From Heyndrickxia vini (lineage in GTDB: Bacteria; Bacillota; Bacilli; Bacillales; Bacillaceae_C), in assembly GCF_016772275.1 (NCBI RefSeq), contig NZ_CP065425.1, forward strand, positions 486,001 to 550,000: 64,000 nucleotides of DNA, given 5' to 3'. How positions within the stretch are numbered: the first letter of the stretch is position 1; the number at the start of each line of letters is the position of its first letter. Positions 15,655 to 24,800 of the stretch are shown one piece after another. Position numbers and translations under genes: made by a program. The notes beneath the pieces were generated by a model. It had not been told where the DNA came from. It worked only from the letters and a program-made list of their open reading frames with translations, and ran no database searches.

Positions 15655-17664
15655 GTGACACAGAAACACCGATATATTCCTGGGTTAGATGGGCTTCGAG
15701 CTTTCGCCGTATTATCCGTTATGGCCTACCATTTTAACTTTAGCTGGGCGAGTGGAGGTTTTCTTGGAGTTGATATTTTTTTTGTTTTATCCGGTTATTT
15801 AATTACATCTATTGCTTTACCTGCCCAAGGGAATCAACTAGATCTTAACTTGCGTGATTTTTGGGTTAAACGTATCCGACGATTATTGCCGGCGGCATTT
15901 ACTATGATTATTACCACTTTTGTGTGGGTTGTGCTGTTTAATCGTGAGTTGCTAAACACTGTACGCGGAGATGCCATATCTTCTATCTTTTATACTAGTA
16001 ATTGGTGGTTTATTTTTCACAAACTTTCCTATTTTGATAGTTTCGGGTCACCATCACCTTTAAAGAATTTATGGTCATTAGCGATTGAAGAACAATTTTA
16101 TATCTTATGGCCAATCGTTTTAATCGCGGGATTTCATGTGTTTAAAAAGCGGAGCAGCTTCTCAATTCTTGTGTTTGTTGGCGTCATATCTTCGGCTATT
16201 TTAATGGGATTATTATATCAGCCGGGTGATGATCCTAGTCGTGTATATTACGGTACAGATACACGCTCTTTTGAATTATTTATCGGATGCTTGCTTGCCT
16301 TTCTTTGGCCAATGAAAAGACTTTCTACTAAAAATCTTCCAATTAAATTTCAAAACATATTAAATATGACGAGTTTCATAACATTAGGTATTCTTGTTCT
16401 TTCCGTCGTATTTTTAGATGAATATCAATCATTCCTTTATCGGGGAGGAATGCTGCTCATTTGTTTGAATACAGCTATTCTAATCGCATGTATTTGCCAT
16501 CCAAGCTCATTTTTAGGGAAGCTGTTCTCTTGGAAACCACTTCATTGGATTGGCACAAGATCGTATGGAATCTATCTTTGGCATTACCCTGTTATCGTTT
16601 TGGGTACACCAGTTCAAGAAATTGGAAATCCGGTATATTGGCATGTCGGTTTACAAATTGTCATTACCCTTATCATTGCTGAGCTTTCTTATTGCTATAT
16701 AGAAGTGCCGATTCGAAAACGAGGATTGCGACCTTTTCTCCAGCAGTACCTCTCTTTTAATATTTTTAAGTGGAAAAGCGCACCTAATGTAAAAAAGATA
16801 TCAACGGTGCTCTCGGTGTTCCTGCTTCTTGTATTTACAGCCGGTATCACTGGAATGGCAGAGAGTAATAATGAAAAGAAAGAGCTGGATACTCCAACTG
16901 AAATTAAATTAAATAATGAAACGAAGGCAGACGAAAGCAGTCATTCCGAAATCATTTCTGAGGAAAACAAAGGGAGTTCTCGGAAGGATCAACACACATT
17001 AAAGAAAAATAACAAGGAAGAAGGAAAAGACGATATAAATGACAACCGTAATGATGAGCTAGAAGTAACACAAAAAGTAGAGGATAAAGTTGAGAAAAAA
17101 GAAGAAAAGATAAAAGTACAAAAAGCTGATAAAAACAAAGTAACATCTCTAAATGACAAGAAGGAAGAAAAAACATTAGCTACTACCAAGTCTTATAAGA
17201 AAGTATTGGCTATTGGAGACTCAGTGATGTTAGATATCGCAATAAACCTGCACAAAAAGTTTCCTGCCATCACCATTGATGGCAAAGTAGGAAGACAGAT
17301 GTCACAAGCTATTCAACTTGTACCCACCTATGCGAATTTTAATCAGCCAGAAAATGCGATCATCATTGAATTAGGTACAAATGGTTTTTTCACTAATGAT
17401 CAATTAGATTCATTACTTCATTCTTTTTCGAAAGCTCAAGTTTTTTTAGTGAACACTCGTGTACCACGTCAATGGGAAAGCAAAGTGAACACTGCATTAG
17501 CAAACAAAGCACAAGAGAATGATCATATTACATTGGTTGATTGGCATGCTGAAGCGATTAATCATCCGGAATATTTCACTCATGATGGAGTGCATTTAGA
17601 GCCTAAAGGGATAGAAGCATTAACATCTCTTATCGATAAGACGATAAAAGCTAGTATTCAATAG
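15655..17664 (+). CDS. oatA: Peptidoglycan O-acetyltransferase OatA
   Basis: 669 residues, GTG start behind GAGGAGG. Residues about 1-405 are an acyltransferase-3 membrane domain (IPGLDGLRAFAVLSVMAYH, SLAIEEQFYILWP, about eleven helices). Residues about 405-512 are a Lys/Glu/Asn-rich linker. Residues about 513-669 form an SGNH esterase-like domain with the catalytic set Ser523 (GDS), Asp644 and His647 (DGVHL) and an ELGTNG block. It acetylates muramic acid O-6 and blocks lysozyme. It sits behind sigV-rsiV as in B. subtilis, but with its own promoter and after a terminator. Confidence 0.93.
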   Translation: MTQKHRYIPGLDGLRAFAVLSVMAYHFNFSWASGGFLGVDIFFVLSGYLITSIALPAQGNQLDLNLRDFWVKRIRRLLPAAFTMIITTFVWVVLFNRELLNTVRGDAISSIFYTSNWWFIFHKLSYFDSFGSPSPLKNLWSLAIEEQFYILWPIVLIAGFHVFKKRSSFSILVFVGVISSAILMGLLYQPGDDPSRVYYGTDTRSFELFIGCLLAFLWPMKRLSTKNLPIKFQNILNMTSFITLGILVLSVVFLDEYQSFLYRGGMLLICLNTAILIACICHPSSFLGKLFSWKPLHWIGTRSYGIYLWHYPVIVLGTPVQEIGNPVYWHVGLQIVITLIIAELSYCYIEVPIRKRGLRPFLQQYLSFNIFKWKSAPNVKKISTVLSVFLLLVFTAGITGMAESNNEKKELDTPTEIKLNNETKADESSHSEIISEENKGSSRKDQHTLKKNNKEEGKDDINDNRNDELEVTQKVEDKVEKKEEKIKVQKADKNKVTSLNDKKEEKTLATTKSYKKVLAIGDSVMLDIAINLHKKFPAITIDGKVGRQMSQAIQLVPTYANFNQPENAIIIELGTNGFFTNDQLDSLLHSFSKAQVFLVNTRVPRQWESKVNTALANKAQENDHITLVDWHAEAINHPEYFTHDGVHLEPKGIEALTSLIDKTIKASIQ

Positions 17665-17727
17665 AACGTTATTGATTAATTGAAGAAATAGGTCGAGAAA
17701 TTGTGCAAACACAACATTAATGAGGAT

Positions 17728-17772
17728 GAAGAAAATCACTTATATGTCCATATGGGTGGTTTTCTTCTTTTT
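17728..17772 (+). terminator. Rho-independent terminator after oatA
   Basis: GAAGAAAATCAC pairs with GTGGTTTTCTTC (one T-G pair) around a 16-base loop, followed by TTTTTAT. Confidence 0.85.
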
Positions 17773-17881
17773 ATATTAAGTGAGAGGAAGTAGTTACCAG
17801 TGGTTTATCGAATTTACCGTAAAGAGGATTTTGAAGAGGAAGGTCGAAAAGATATATATACTATTGTAAAGTGGTGGGGAA

Positions 17882-18394
17882 GTGTCGACAGTAATACCTA
17901 ACAAAATTCATATTATAGGTTCAGTTGGTAGTGGCAAAACAACATTAGCCCAATCTTTATCCGAGAAATTAAATATACCATTCTACGAATTGGATAATAT
18001 TGTATGGATTAGAAAGAAATCCGGTGATGTGAGAAGAGAGGAGAAGGAAAGAGATCGTTATCTTAGCGATATCGTAAGGTCTGACACTTGGATTATCGAA
18101 GGTGTTCATCATACATGGGTTTGTCCGAGCTGGGAAAGAGCAGACTTAATTATCTTTCTGGATACGGATTATTCAATAAGGACGTATAGAATCATTAAAC
18201 GATATATACGACAAAAATTGGGTCGTGAGAAAGCGAATTATCAACCGACGTTTGACATATTTAAAAAGATGTTCGGTTGGAACGCTTATTTCGAAAAGAA
18301 AAGCAAACCTGAAATCATGGAGCTTTTAAGACCGTATGAGGAGAAATTGCTTATTTTAAAAGATAATAGAGAAATAGGGAAATATTTTAATTGA
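17882..18394 (+). CDS. P-loop nucleotide kinase-like protein (FlaR/adenylate kinase-like)
   Basis: 170 residues. Walker A is GSVGSGKTTLA near residue 13; a LDNIVW motif follows, then WIIEGVHHTWV and a DLIIFLDTDY strand (Walker B-like), and an Arg-rich lid (RTYRIIKRYIRQKLGREK). This layout fits the small AAA/adenylate-kinase-like family annotated as DNA topology modulation protein FlaR; the true substrate is unknown. The GTG start follows GGTGGGG very closely, so the start is uncertain, though the P-loop so near the N-terminus limits the choice. The clamp gene begins 20 bp downstream. Confidence 0.75.
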   Translation: MSTVIPNKIHIIGSVGSGKTTLAQSLSEKLNIPFYELDNIVWIRKKSGDVRREEKERDRYLSDIVRSDTWIIEGVHHTWVCPSWERADLIIFLDTDYSIRTYRIIKRYIRQKLGREKANYQPTFDIFKKMFGWNAYFEKKSKPEIMELLRPYEEKLLILKDNREIGKYFN

Positions 18395-18414
18395 TGGTCT
18401 AAAGGGGTGTTGAG

Positions 18415-19542
18415 ATGGAGTTTATTATACATAATGACTGTTTTAATAAGGCGATTTCAGAGGTGCGGAAAGGAATTTCTTCGAAAACGCCTTTGTCCAT
18501 TTTAATGGGTATTAAGATAGTCGTTAATAAGGAAAGTGTTATTTTAATAGGAAGCAATTCGGATATCATAATTGAAAAAAGAATCCCGCTAATGATTGAT
18601 GGAGTAAACGTTGTGGAAATTGTCGAAACAGGAAGTATTGTTATTCCGGCTACCTACTTGAGTGAAATCGTTAAGAAATTACCTTCTAATATACATATAA
18701 AAACAAATGAAAAACAGTTGATAACAATTCAATCCGATGAAATTATTACACATATCAGTGGATTGAATGCGGATGATTATCCACGACTTCCAGATATTCA
18801 GCACAACATTTTTGTAAACATAGGAAGTAATGAATTAGTTGAACTGTTTAAGCAAACGATGTTTGCAGCCTCATCAAATGAAATGAAGCCTGTTTTGACA
18901 GGGGTTCATATGACGTTTTCAGACGATAAGCTTGTTGTTGTTGCGACAAATTCACATCGTTTATCAAAAAGAGAAATTTGCATGAAGATGGGTGTGAAGG
19001 CCTCAATTATTGTTCCGAGATCAAGCTTACAGGAGCTTGCTAAGTTATTTGCTGATTCAGATGAAATAAAACTATTCATTTCTAATAATTATATTGTCTT
19101 TCAGTCAAAGGATATTACCTTATATTCGAGGCTGATTGATGGAGTGTATCCGAATACGACCGGACTCATACCGAAGGAGTCAAAAACAAGGATTAGATTG
19201 AACACCAATCAATTTTTAAAAGGAATTGATCGTGCTTGTTTGTTTGCAAGCGAATGGAGAAATAATAATGTGAACTTAACGATAGTAGAGGGGGATAAGT
19301 TAAAGATTTCGTCGTTGGCCTCGGAAATAGGAAAGATTGAGGAAACCCAATTGATGCGATCAATTGAAGGTGAGAAAGAGCTAAGTATCTCCCTTGATGG
19401 AAGTTTTTTAATGGATGCTTTAAAAATAATTAATGAGGAAGAGGTAATGATTCACTTTGGTGGATCAATGAGTCCGATACTCATCCAACCGGTCGGCAAT
19501 CCATCGTTCTTGCAACTTATTTCGCCGGTTCGGACATATTAA
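18415..19542 (+). CDS. Second DNA polymerase III beta subunit (sliding clamp paralogue)
   Basis: 375 residues, the full length of DnaN, with three clamp repeats. The usual landmarks are there: SSKTPLSILMGIKI near residue 22, a GLNADDYPRLP-like segment (about 116-126), KPVLTGVHMTFSDDKL, ATNSHRLSKRE, YSRLIDGVYPNTTGLIP, and the C-terminal PILIQP block. It is not next to dnaA, recF or gyrB, so it is a paralogue of the housekeeping clamp, as known in some Bacillus cereus-group genomes. Its job is unknown; it may load special polymerases or work at low level. Upstream is a P-loop kinase gene, downstream a GNAT gene. Confidence 0.9.
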   Translation: MEFIIHNDCFNKAISEVRKGISSKTPLSILMGIKIVVNKESVILIGSNSDIIIEKRIPLMIDGVNVVEIVETGSIVIPATYLSEIVKKLPSNIHIKTNEKQLITIQSDEIITHISGLNADDYPRLPDIQHNIFVNIGSNELVELFKQTMFAASSNEMKPVLTGVHMTFSDDKLVVVATNSHRLSKREICMKMGVKASIIVPRSSLQELAKLFADSDEIKLFISNNYIVFQSKDITLYSRLIDGVYPNTTGLIPKESKTRIRLNTNQFLKGIDRACLFASEWRNNNVNLTIVEGDKLKISSLASEIGKIEETQLMRSIEGEKELSISLDGSFLMDALKIINEEEVMIHFGGSMSPILIQPVGNPSFLQLISPVRTY

Positions 19543-19557
19543 AAGGGGGAGAGTTAT

Positions 19558-20097
19558 ATGTTTCCAGTTTTAGAAACAGAGAGATTACTATTAAGGGAAA
19601 TAATTAATGTTGATGCAGGTGACATATTTTCTTGTTTTTCTAATGAACAAGTCACGAGGTATTATGGTCAAGAATCATTTGTAAAGGTTGACCAAGCCGA
19701 GCAGTTGATCCAGCTTTTTGCAAAAAATTATAAGGAAAAACGAGGGCTTCGCTGGGGTATGGAGAGAAAGGGAACAAAAGGATTAATCGGGACGATTGGT
19801 TTGAATGCATGGTCACCAACACATAAGCGTGCGGAAATTGGCTATGAACTCCATCCGGACTTTTGGCGCAAAGGATATGCTAAAGAGGCAATTGCTGAGA
19901 TTGTTACATATGGACTTGAAGAGCTAGGACTCATGAGAATTGGTGCCGTTGTTTTTCTGGAAAACACAGCTTCCAATGAACTTTTATTAAAAATGGGCTT
20001 TCAACATGAAGGCGTGTTGAAAAATTATATTCATCAAAATGGACAATCGTATGATACGAACGTATATGGGTTGTGCAAAGATGTGGAAAAGGGTTGA
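19558..20097 (+). CDS. GNAT N-acetyltransferase, RimJ/RimL type
   Basis: 179 residues, starting [11 protein letters not shown], the hallmark of RimJ/RimL-like acetyltransferases. The acetyl-CoA motif is [18 protein letters not shown] (about residues 97-114), and the last motif is [28 protein letters not shown]. Its stop overlaps the fosB start (TGATG), so the two genes are coupled. The substrate may be a protein N-terminus or a small amine. Confidence 0.9.
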   Translation: MFPVLETERLLLREIINVDAGDIFSCFSNEQVTRYYGQESFVKVDQAEQLIQLFAKNYKEKRGLRWGMERKGTKGLIGTIGLNAWSPTHKRAEIGYELHPDFWRKGYAKEAIAEIVTYGLEELGLMRIGAVVFLENTASNELLLKMGFQHEGVLKNYIHQNGQSYDTNVYGLCKDVEKG

Positions 20098-20516
20098 TGG
20101 CGATTAAAGGTGTGAATCATTTCTTATTTTCGGTATCGGATTTAGAAGAATCAATGGAATTTTATCGAAATGTGTTTGATGCAAAGTTGCTTGTTAAGGG
20201 ACGAAGCCTTGCTTATTTTGATATAAATGGGATGTGGTTTGCATTAAATGTAGAAAAGGATATTCCTCGTGAGGAAATTAATCAATCTTATACACATATT
20301 GCCTTCACCGTTGCTGACGAAGATTTCGACGCAATGGTGGAAAAGTTACGTTCGTTCCATGTGAATATTCTTCCTGGTCGAGAGCGTGACGAAAAGGATA
20401 AACGCTCTATTTATTTTACTGACCCAGATGGCCATAAATTTGAGTTTCATACAGGGACACTGCAAGATCGACTGGCATATTACCGAGAAGAAAAGAGTCA
20501 TATGGAATTTTATTAA
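20097..20516 (+). CDS. fosB: Metallothiol transferase FosB (fosfomycin resistance)
   Basis: 139 residues, near-identical in layout to B. subtilis FosB. VOC-fold metal ligands are His8 (GVNHFLF), His67 (SYTHIAF) and Glu116 (KFEFHTG); [20 protein letters not shown] is diagnostic. FosB opens the fosfomycin epoxide with bacillithiol, using a divalent metal in the cytoplasm. ATG 20097 overlaps the preceding stop and aligns with the family start; an in-frame upstream ATG at 20073 would add eight extra residues. It is closed by a strong terminator. Confidence 0.93.
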   Translation: MAIKGVNHFLFSVSDLEESMEFYRNVFDAKLLVKGRSLAYFDINGMWFALNVEKDIPREEINQSYTHIAFTVADEDFDAMVEKLRSFHVNILPGRERDEKDKRSIYFTDPDGHKFEFHTGTLQDRLAYYREEKSHMEFY

Positions 20517-20528
20517 GTTTAAAAAGAG

Positions 20529-20572
20529 GAGCCTGTTTTGGACAAAAAGTGTTTCAAAACAGGCTCTGTTTG
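20529..20572 (+). terminator. Rho-independent terminator after fosB
   Basis: 12-bp perfect stem GAGCCTGTTTTG / CAAAACAGGCTC with a 14-base loop, then TGTTTGTT. Confidence 0.8.
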
Positions 20573-20806
20573 TTACGGGAAGATGAAGAGCAGGAAGCGA
20601 GTTCGATCTGTATTTTCCTTTTGTGAAAATTCCCAATCCCCTCGTGTATAACTAACTTTTATAACTTATTTCAAGTAGATAACAACAAGAAAGAATGTAT
20701 TTGAAAAACTTGAGTACAGTTCCTCCAATTTTTCCATCCCATTGCTACGAAACAGTATAAAAATCCTTCTTTTGAACAAATTAAAAAAAACGAAAGGATC
20801 AATGAT

Positions 20807-21295
20807 ATGATAAAAAATTCCATTAGAGTTTTTTTGCTTTTAAGTTCAATCGTAGCAGCTTTTATTCTTCCGAAAAAATCGTTCACTAAATATTTACCTG
20901 TTACTTTATTTTCATCTAGTGTACTGCTTGCCGAAATGTTTTATTTAACCATTCACAAACTATGGAAAGCAAAAGGCAGTCCGGGTGTGATGATATGCAA
21001 TACATTCGTTTTAGTTTTAGGCCCTTATTTTTTTGCGAATTTGTGGGTTTTTCATTTATCAAAAGGGAGATTTCTCTTATATTCTTTCATCAATATTATC
21101 GCAGATTTAATTTACGCATTTCCTATCATTTCATTGTTTAAAAAAGTGGGCTTTTTTAAACTGAAAATAAAATCATCAGTGTTCTTTTTGATCATCATTT
21201 CAAATGCCTTTTTAAATTATATATTCCAAACATTTTATGAAAAACTTAATGCTAAATTTAAAACTGATAATAGTCAGTATGAACTTCAAGAATAA
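20807..21295 (+). CDS. Multi-pass membrane protein of unknown function (CBO0543-like)
   Basis: 162 residues with about five hydrophobic segments (residues 5-22, 28-46, 64-85, 93-112 and 122-142) and a polar C-terminal tail. The layout, including a LYSFINIIADLIYAFP segment, resembles small membrane proteins of the CBO0543 family in Bacillales. No enzymatic motif is seen. GAAAGGATCA precedes the ATG. It is a single gene with a terminator at 21324. Confidence 0.6.
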   Translation: MIKNSIRVFLLLSSIVAAFILPKKSFTKYLPVTLFSSSVLLAEMFYLTIHKLWKAKGSPGVMICNTFVLVLGPYFFANLWVFHLSKGRFLLYSFINIIADLIYAFPIISLFKKVGFFKLKIKSSVFFLIIISNAFLNYIFQTFYEKLNAKFKTDNSQYELQE

Positions 21296-21323
21296 AGTAT
21301 TAGCAATAATAAGAAAAAACGAT

Positions 21324-21360
21324 GCCTGTTTGAAAAGAAGTTTCTAAAAAACAGGCTTTT
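21324..21360 (+). terminator. Rho-independent terminator
   Basis: GCCTGTTT / AAACAGGC stem with a 17-base loop, then TTTT. The stem sequence resembles that of the fosB terminator. Confidence 0.75.
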
Positions 21361-21472
21361 CATCTATTTTTTTTTGGTAAATTAAATTTCAATTAGAAGC
21401 ATATCTCCATAACAATCGAAATTCCAACGCATGGTTGTCTATAAAGATATAAATATAGTGAGGTAAATCATC

Positions 21473-22327
21473 ATGAAAATTCGCTTCGGTTATGTAGCAA
21501 ACGCGTTGGGATTGTGGGATGCCAGTCCATCCAAGTCATTAACGTTTACGCGTTTTAAAGCTTTATCAGAGAATGAAAGGATGAACAAACTTTTGTCCGT
21601 AACCGCGCAAAATTTGGAACATGCGAGACGAATTCTGCATTATAATATCGCTCATGAGATTAAACTTTATCGATTTTCTAGCTCGCTCATCCCATTAGCT
21701 ACACACCCGGAGGTGATGTGGGATTATCTCACCCCTTTTAAAGCGGAATGGGAAGAGATCGGGTATCTCGTGAATCATTTTCACATGCGACCAAGTTTTC
21801 ATCCTAATCAATTTACCCTTTTTACAAGCCAAAAACAGGAAATAACACGAAATGCAGTGAAGGACATGGAATATCATTATTCAATGCTTCGCGCGATGAA
21901 TGGACTCGACAATGGATTGATTAATATTCATATTGGTGGTGCATATGGGGATAAAAAAAAGGCATTGCAACGATTCCGTGAGAATCTTAAGTTATTGCCC
22001 TCCTATATCAAAAATTTGATGACCCTTGAAAATGATGATAAGACTTATACGGTTGAAGAAACGCTTAAAATATGTGAAAAAGAAGGCGTCCCAATGATTC
22101 TTGATTATCATCATTTCAAAGCGAATAGTGGTGAAGAGGAACTTTCTTATTTTTTGCCGAGAATTTTTTCTACTTGGGAGAAGCGGAATATTCATCCGAA
22201 GGTTCATCTATCTTCTCCTAAATCAGAAAATGAATTTCGATCTCATGCCAATTTCGTTTCTCTTGATTTTGTTTTGCCTTTTCTAAAAATGGCGAAGGAG
22301 CTAAACCGCGATTTTGATGATGATTGA
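21473..22327 (+). CDS. uvsE: UV DNA damage endonuclease UvsE, frameshifted before the C-terminus
   Basis: 284 residues in this frame, matching UvsE (TIM-barrel UV endonuclease) from the start: [76 protein letters not shown]. The His, Glu and Asp metal ligands in these blocks are present. At NRDFD the frame runs into GATGATGATTGA and stops. The rest of the protein continues in another frame (22320-22424). Full-length UvsE is about 300-320 residues, and the lost tail contains the E of MIEAK, which in the family is a likely metal ligand. A real mutation or a sequencing slip in a GAT repeat are both possible. Confidence 0.85.
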   Translation: MKIRFGYVANALGLWDASPSKSLTFTRFKALSENERMNKLLSVTAQNLEHARRILHYNIAHEIKLYRFSSSLIPLATHPEVMWDYLTPFKAEWEEIGYLVNHFHMRPSFHPNQFTLFTSQKQEITRNAVKDMEYHYSMLRAMNGLDNGLINIHIGGAYGDKKKALQRFRENLKLLPSYIKNLMTLENDDKTYTVEETLKICEKEGVPMILDYHHFKANSGEEELSYFLPRIFSTWEKRNIHPKVHLSSPKSENEFRSHANFVSLDFVLPFLKMAKELNRDFDDD

Positions 22328-22424
22328 GGCCAAGCAGAAAGATTTGGCGATGCTGAAATTAGTCGAGGAGATTTCTTCGATTCGAGGTGTTAAACGGGTG
22401 TCCTCCTCTGAGGTGGAGTGGTGA
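22320..22424 (+). pseudogene. uvsE: Out-of-frame C-terminal piece of UvsE
   Basis: 34 codons from the ATG at 22320 to TGA at 22422-22424 encode [18 protein letters not shown], then SIRGVKRV, which is exactly the expected end of UvsE (EAKxKD motif, then IRGVKR). Joining it to the upstream frame requires removing one base or adding two within the GATGATGAT stretch near 22313-22324. Confidence 0.8.
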
Positions 22425-22468
22425 ATTCATAATGTTGTTTGGCCGCTTTTGGCGGCCGCTCTACTTTT

Positions 22469-23497
22469 TTACGTAAAATACTCAATTTTCGCCTCTGGAA
22501 AGTACTGATGAATATATCCGCCTACTGTGTCTTTTATTTCTTCTTGTTCTTCATTTGTATATACATATTTCCCAATCCCATATTTCCCCCATTTATACTT
22601 TCGTTTTGATTCATCTAACTCAAGTTTAGTCATTGGATAATTTTCTTGAATGACCCGTTTGGCTGGTTTTGTAAAGCGATGCTGGATCATTTCGAAAGTT
22701 AAATCCTTTTTTGCGAAAGTAGGGAGTGATGCTTCAAGTTTTTCAAACATTTCTTTATATCCAGTCTTCCAACCTTCATGTAAATAGATCGGTGCTACGA
22801 TAAAGCCTAACGGATACTCTGCTTCTGCCACTTTCACTGCCGCTTCAATTCGGTCATCAAGCCTGGACGTTCCTGGTTCAAAATATTTAATAATATAGTC
22901 ATCGTTCACACTAAAGCGAAATCGTGTTTTCCCATTATGTTTCGCGTCAAGTAGGTGATCGACATGGGCAAATTTCGTCACAAATCGGAGTTTTCCATAT
23001 TCCGATTTACCGAAAAATTCAATGGCTTTTTTTAATGAATGGGTTAAATGATCGATTCCAACTATATCCGAAGTACAGGAGGCTTCGAAACGTGTTGTCT
23101 CAGGTGCTCTTTCTTTCATATATTCTTCCGCGGCGTCAAAAATTTCATCGACGTTCACATATGTTCGAATATATGGCTTACTCCCCATTGTTGTTTGTAA
23201 ATAGCAATAATGGCAATGACCCATACACCCTGTTGCTAGAGGAATAGCGTACTCAGCTGAAGGCTTTGATGTGTCAAATTTTAGCGTTTTTCTTAGCCCA
23301 ACAACCAGAGTCGACTTGGCGATTCGATATTTTTGAAAATGATTTTCACCAGGTAAATTACGAATCTGATTATGGGAAGTGGTTTGGCGGATTTCGATTC
23401 CCATTGCTTCAAATTTGTTCACAAGTTCTCTTCCAAGTGCGTAGTCAAGTGCTTGTGGCTCGACATAAACGAGTTGAGGAATAAATGGTTTAACCAA
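22469..23497 (-). CDS. splB: Spore photoproduct lyase SplB
   Basis: About 342 residues, radical SAM enzyme that reverses the spore photoproduct (5-thyminyl-5,6-dihydrothymine) during germination. The 4Fe-4S motif is CMGHCHYC, the hydrogen-donating Cys lies in FEASCTSDIVGIDH, and the C-terminus ends IEYFT as in Bacillus. I place the start at TTG 23497, behind AGGAAGGTGA and overlapping the splA stop by eight bases. It gives the length of B. subtilis SplB, whereas an upstream ATG at 23581 would add 28 residues lying inside splA. It is convergent with uvsE, another UV-repair gene. Confidence 0.95.
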   Translation of the reverse strand: MVKPFIPQLVYVEPQALDYALGRELVNKFEAMGIEIRQTTSHNQIRNLPGENHFQKYRIAKSTLVVGLRKTLKFDTSKPSAEYAIPLATGCMGHCHYCYLQTTMGSKPYIRTYVNVDEIFDAAEEYMKERAPETTRFEASCTSDIVGIDHLTHSLKKAIEFFGKSEYGKLRFVTKFAHVDHLLDAKHNGKTRFRFSVNDDYIIKYFEPGTSRLDDRIEAAVKVAEAEYPLGFIVAPIYLHEGWKTGYKEMFEKLEASLPTFAKKDLTFEMIQHRFTKPAKRVIQENYPMTKLELDESKRKYKWGKYGIGKYVYTNEEQEEIKDTVGGYIHQYFPEAKIEYFT

Positions 23498-23756
23498 AGA
23501 AATCACCTTCCTCAGAAATGCCGAATGCCTCTCTGTATGCTTGTTCCGCCTCGGCTTCTGATTGAAATACTGCAAATTCATCTGATAAAGGGTAATATGT
23601 TTCGTGTAAAAATAATGCTAATTGGCCGGGTTCTTCAGGATTATGGACAACTGCTGCCTGTTGGATATTTGCGACATCCTGTGCATGAGGATTGCGAATT
23701 ATGACATAGATGATCTCACCAGCTTGAAATGATTGATTATTATCCACCAATTTCAC
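23490..23756 (-). CDS. splA: SplA, regulator of the spl operon (TRAP-like)
   Basis: 88 residues matching Bacillus SplA: FQAGEIIYVIIRNPHAQDVANIQQA near the N-terminus and LALFLHETYYPLSDEFAVF in the middle. SplA is a small TRAP-like protein that down-regulates splAB in the developing spore, where sigma-G drives the operon. GGTGAAA precedes the ATG. Its 3' end overlaps splB by eight bases, so the two are translated together. Confidence 0.9.
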   Translation of the reverse strand: MKLVDNNQSFQAGEIIYVIIRNPHAQDVANIQQAAVVHNPEEPGQLALFLHETYYPLSDEFAVFQSEAEAEQAYREAFGISEEGDFFG

Positions 23757-23869
23757 CTTTTTCTTATTAAATTCTGTTTCATTATTCCTTACTGAGCTAA
23801 ATTTTATTAAGAATTTTTTACATGTAAAAGGTGGATGATTGGAATATCGCCTGAAAATAGAGTGATTTC

Positions 23870-24050
23870 GAAAAATGGTAGAAAAAGAAGATGCTTAACG
23901 CCCAAAAATAAGTACTACTTGAAAAGTGGTAGATAAAGAGCTGGCTTAACGCCCAAAACCAAAGTAACGTTTAAAAAATGGTAGAAAAGAAGAAAGTTTA
24001 TCTCCCAAAAATAAAGCAATCGAAAAAAATGGGCGTTAAAAAAGAAAGTT
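23870..24050 (+). repeat. Imperfect tandem repeat, 51-52 bp unit, about 3.5 copies
   Basis: Copies are aligned on ATGGTAG/GTGGTAG at 23875, 23926 and 23978, with a partial one at 24029. A shared block GCTTAACGCCCAAAA occurs in the first two. The period equals that of the other arrays in the window, but the sequence similarity to them is weak. The 394-base gap between splA and the small gene at 24151 holds only this array and promoter-like A/T-rich DNA. Confidence 0.7.
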
Positions 24051-24150
24051 ATCAATGTGCAATTACATCATCCACTTTGCATAAAAGGACGCGGGATATT
24101 TTTTTTATAAATGAACAATATATATGATGAGCGGGAGGTGATGCAAAGTG

Positions 24151-24294
24151 ATGAAGAATAACAAACCGAAATCAACCAATACCCAAAAGGAATCAGGTAG
24201 TTTATATAATCAGAGTCATGCTGGACATTTACCTGATTATGGAGGTAATGATAGGGATCCAAATGCAAAAGGGTTTGCTACTAAGGATAAATAG
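24151..24294 (+). CDS. Small hydrophilic protein, 47 aa, possibly spore-associated
   Basis: A GGGAGGTGATG ribosome site precedes the ATG by eight bases. The product has 47 residues, rich in Asn, Lys, Gly and Asp, with no hydrophobic segment (MKNNKPKSTNTQKESG, then HAGHLPDYGGNDRDPNAK). This composition is like minor small acid-soluble spore proteins, but I cannot match it to a named one. A hairpin terminator follows eleven bases after the stop. The neighbours (splAB, and a ferritin-like DUF2383 gene) are compatible with a spore role; that is inference. Confidence 0.65.
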   Translation: MKNNKPKSTNTQKESGSLYNQSHAGHLPDYGGNDRDPNAKGFATKDK

Positions 24295-24304
24295 AATTGA
24301 TTAT

Positions 24305-24329
24305 GAAACGCCTAGTTTTTGGCGTTTTT
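24305..24329 (+). terminator. Rho-independent terminator
   Basis: AAACGCC / GGCGTTT stem with a TAGTTTTT loop and five T at the end. It closes the 47-residue gene. Confidence 0.8.
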
Positions 24330-24353
24330 CTTATAAATGTTAGGAGGGTACAT

Positions 24354-24779
24354 ATGGTAAATAATCACGTAATCAACACATTGAATGATTTTTTAAAAGG
24401 TCAATATATGGGGATACATGCTTATGAAAACTATATTCAAAAAATATCGGATGAACAAATCAAACAAGAACTTCAAAAGATTCAGCAAGAGCTTAAAAAG
24501 GATGCTTCCAAAGTTGCAGAAAGAATTCAAAATCTTGGGGGAAAACCAGCTGATAGTGAGGGCATCGTAGGTTCTTTACAAGGTTATATCAATCATTTAA
24601 CCATTCCGAATGATCCATCTGAAATGCTAGAAGATGCGATAAATGGTGAAAATAAAGGAATACAGATGGCAGAAGAAATCGTTAGAGGAGATCTCGATCC
24701 GGAAAGTCTTCGGTTAATTCAAGAACTTCTTAATAAAGATAGGGGTCATGTAAAATTATTACGAGAATTAATTCAGTAA
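24354..24779 (+). CDS. DUF2383 ferritin-like four-helix protein
   Basis: 141 residues, all helical. The family pattern is visible: INTLNDFLKGQYMGIHAYENYIQKI, a second long amphipathic helix with KVAERIQNLGGKPADS, then LEDAINGENKGIQMAEEIV and a last helix ending RGHVKLLRELI. Glu and His residues in E/Y-rich helices suggest a possible metal site as in ferritin-like proteins, but function is not known. ATG 24354 follows AGGAGGG; an ATG at 24297 would read through the preceding terminator hairpin. The next gene begins about 20 bases later. Confidence 0.8.
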   Translation: MVNNHVINTLNDFLKGQYMGIHAYENYIQKISDEQIKQELQKIQQELKKDASKVAERIQNLGGKPADSEGIVGSLQGYINHLTIPNDPSEMLEDAINGENKGIQMAEEIVRGDLDPESLRLIQELLNKDRGHVKLLRELIQ

Positions 24780-24800
24780 GGAGATGATTTTCTGAGCATT

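Noticed and set aside
17800-17901. 33-codon GTG frame before the P-loop kinase gene
   Set aside because: Poor spacing to GAGGAAG, overlaps the next gene, product unlike a protein; kept only as a remote possibility.
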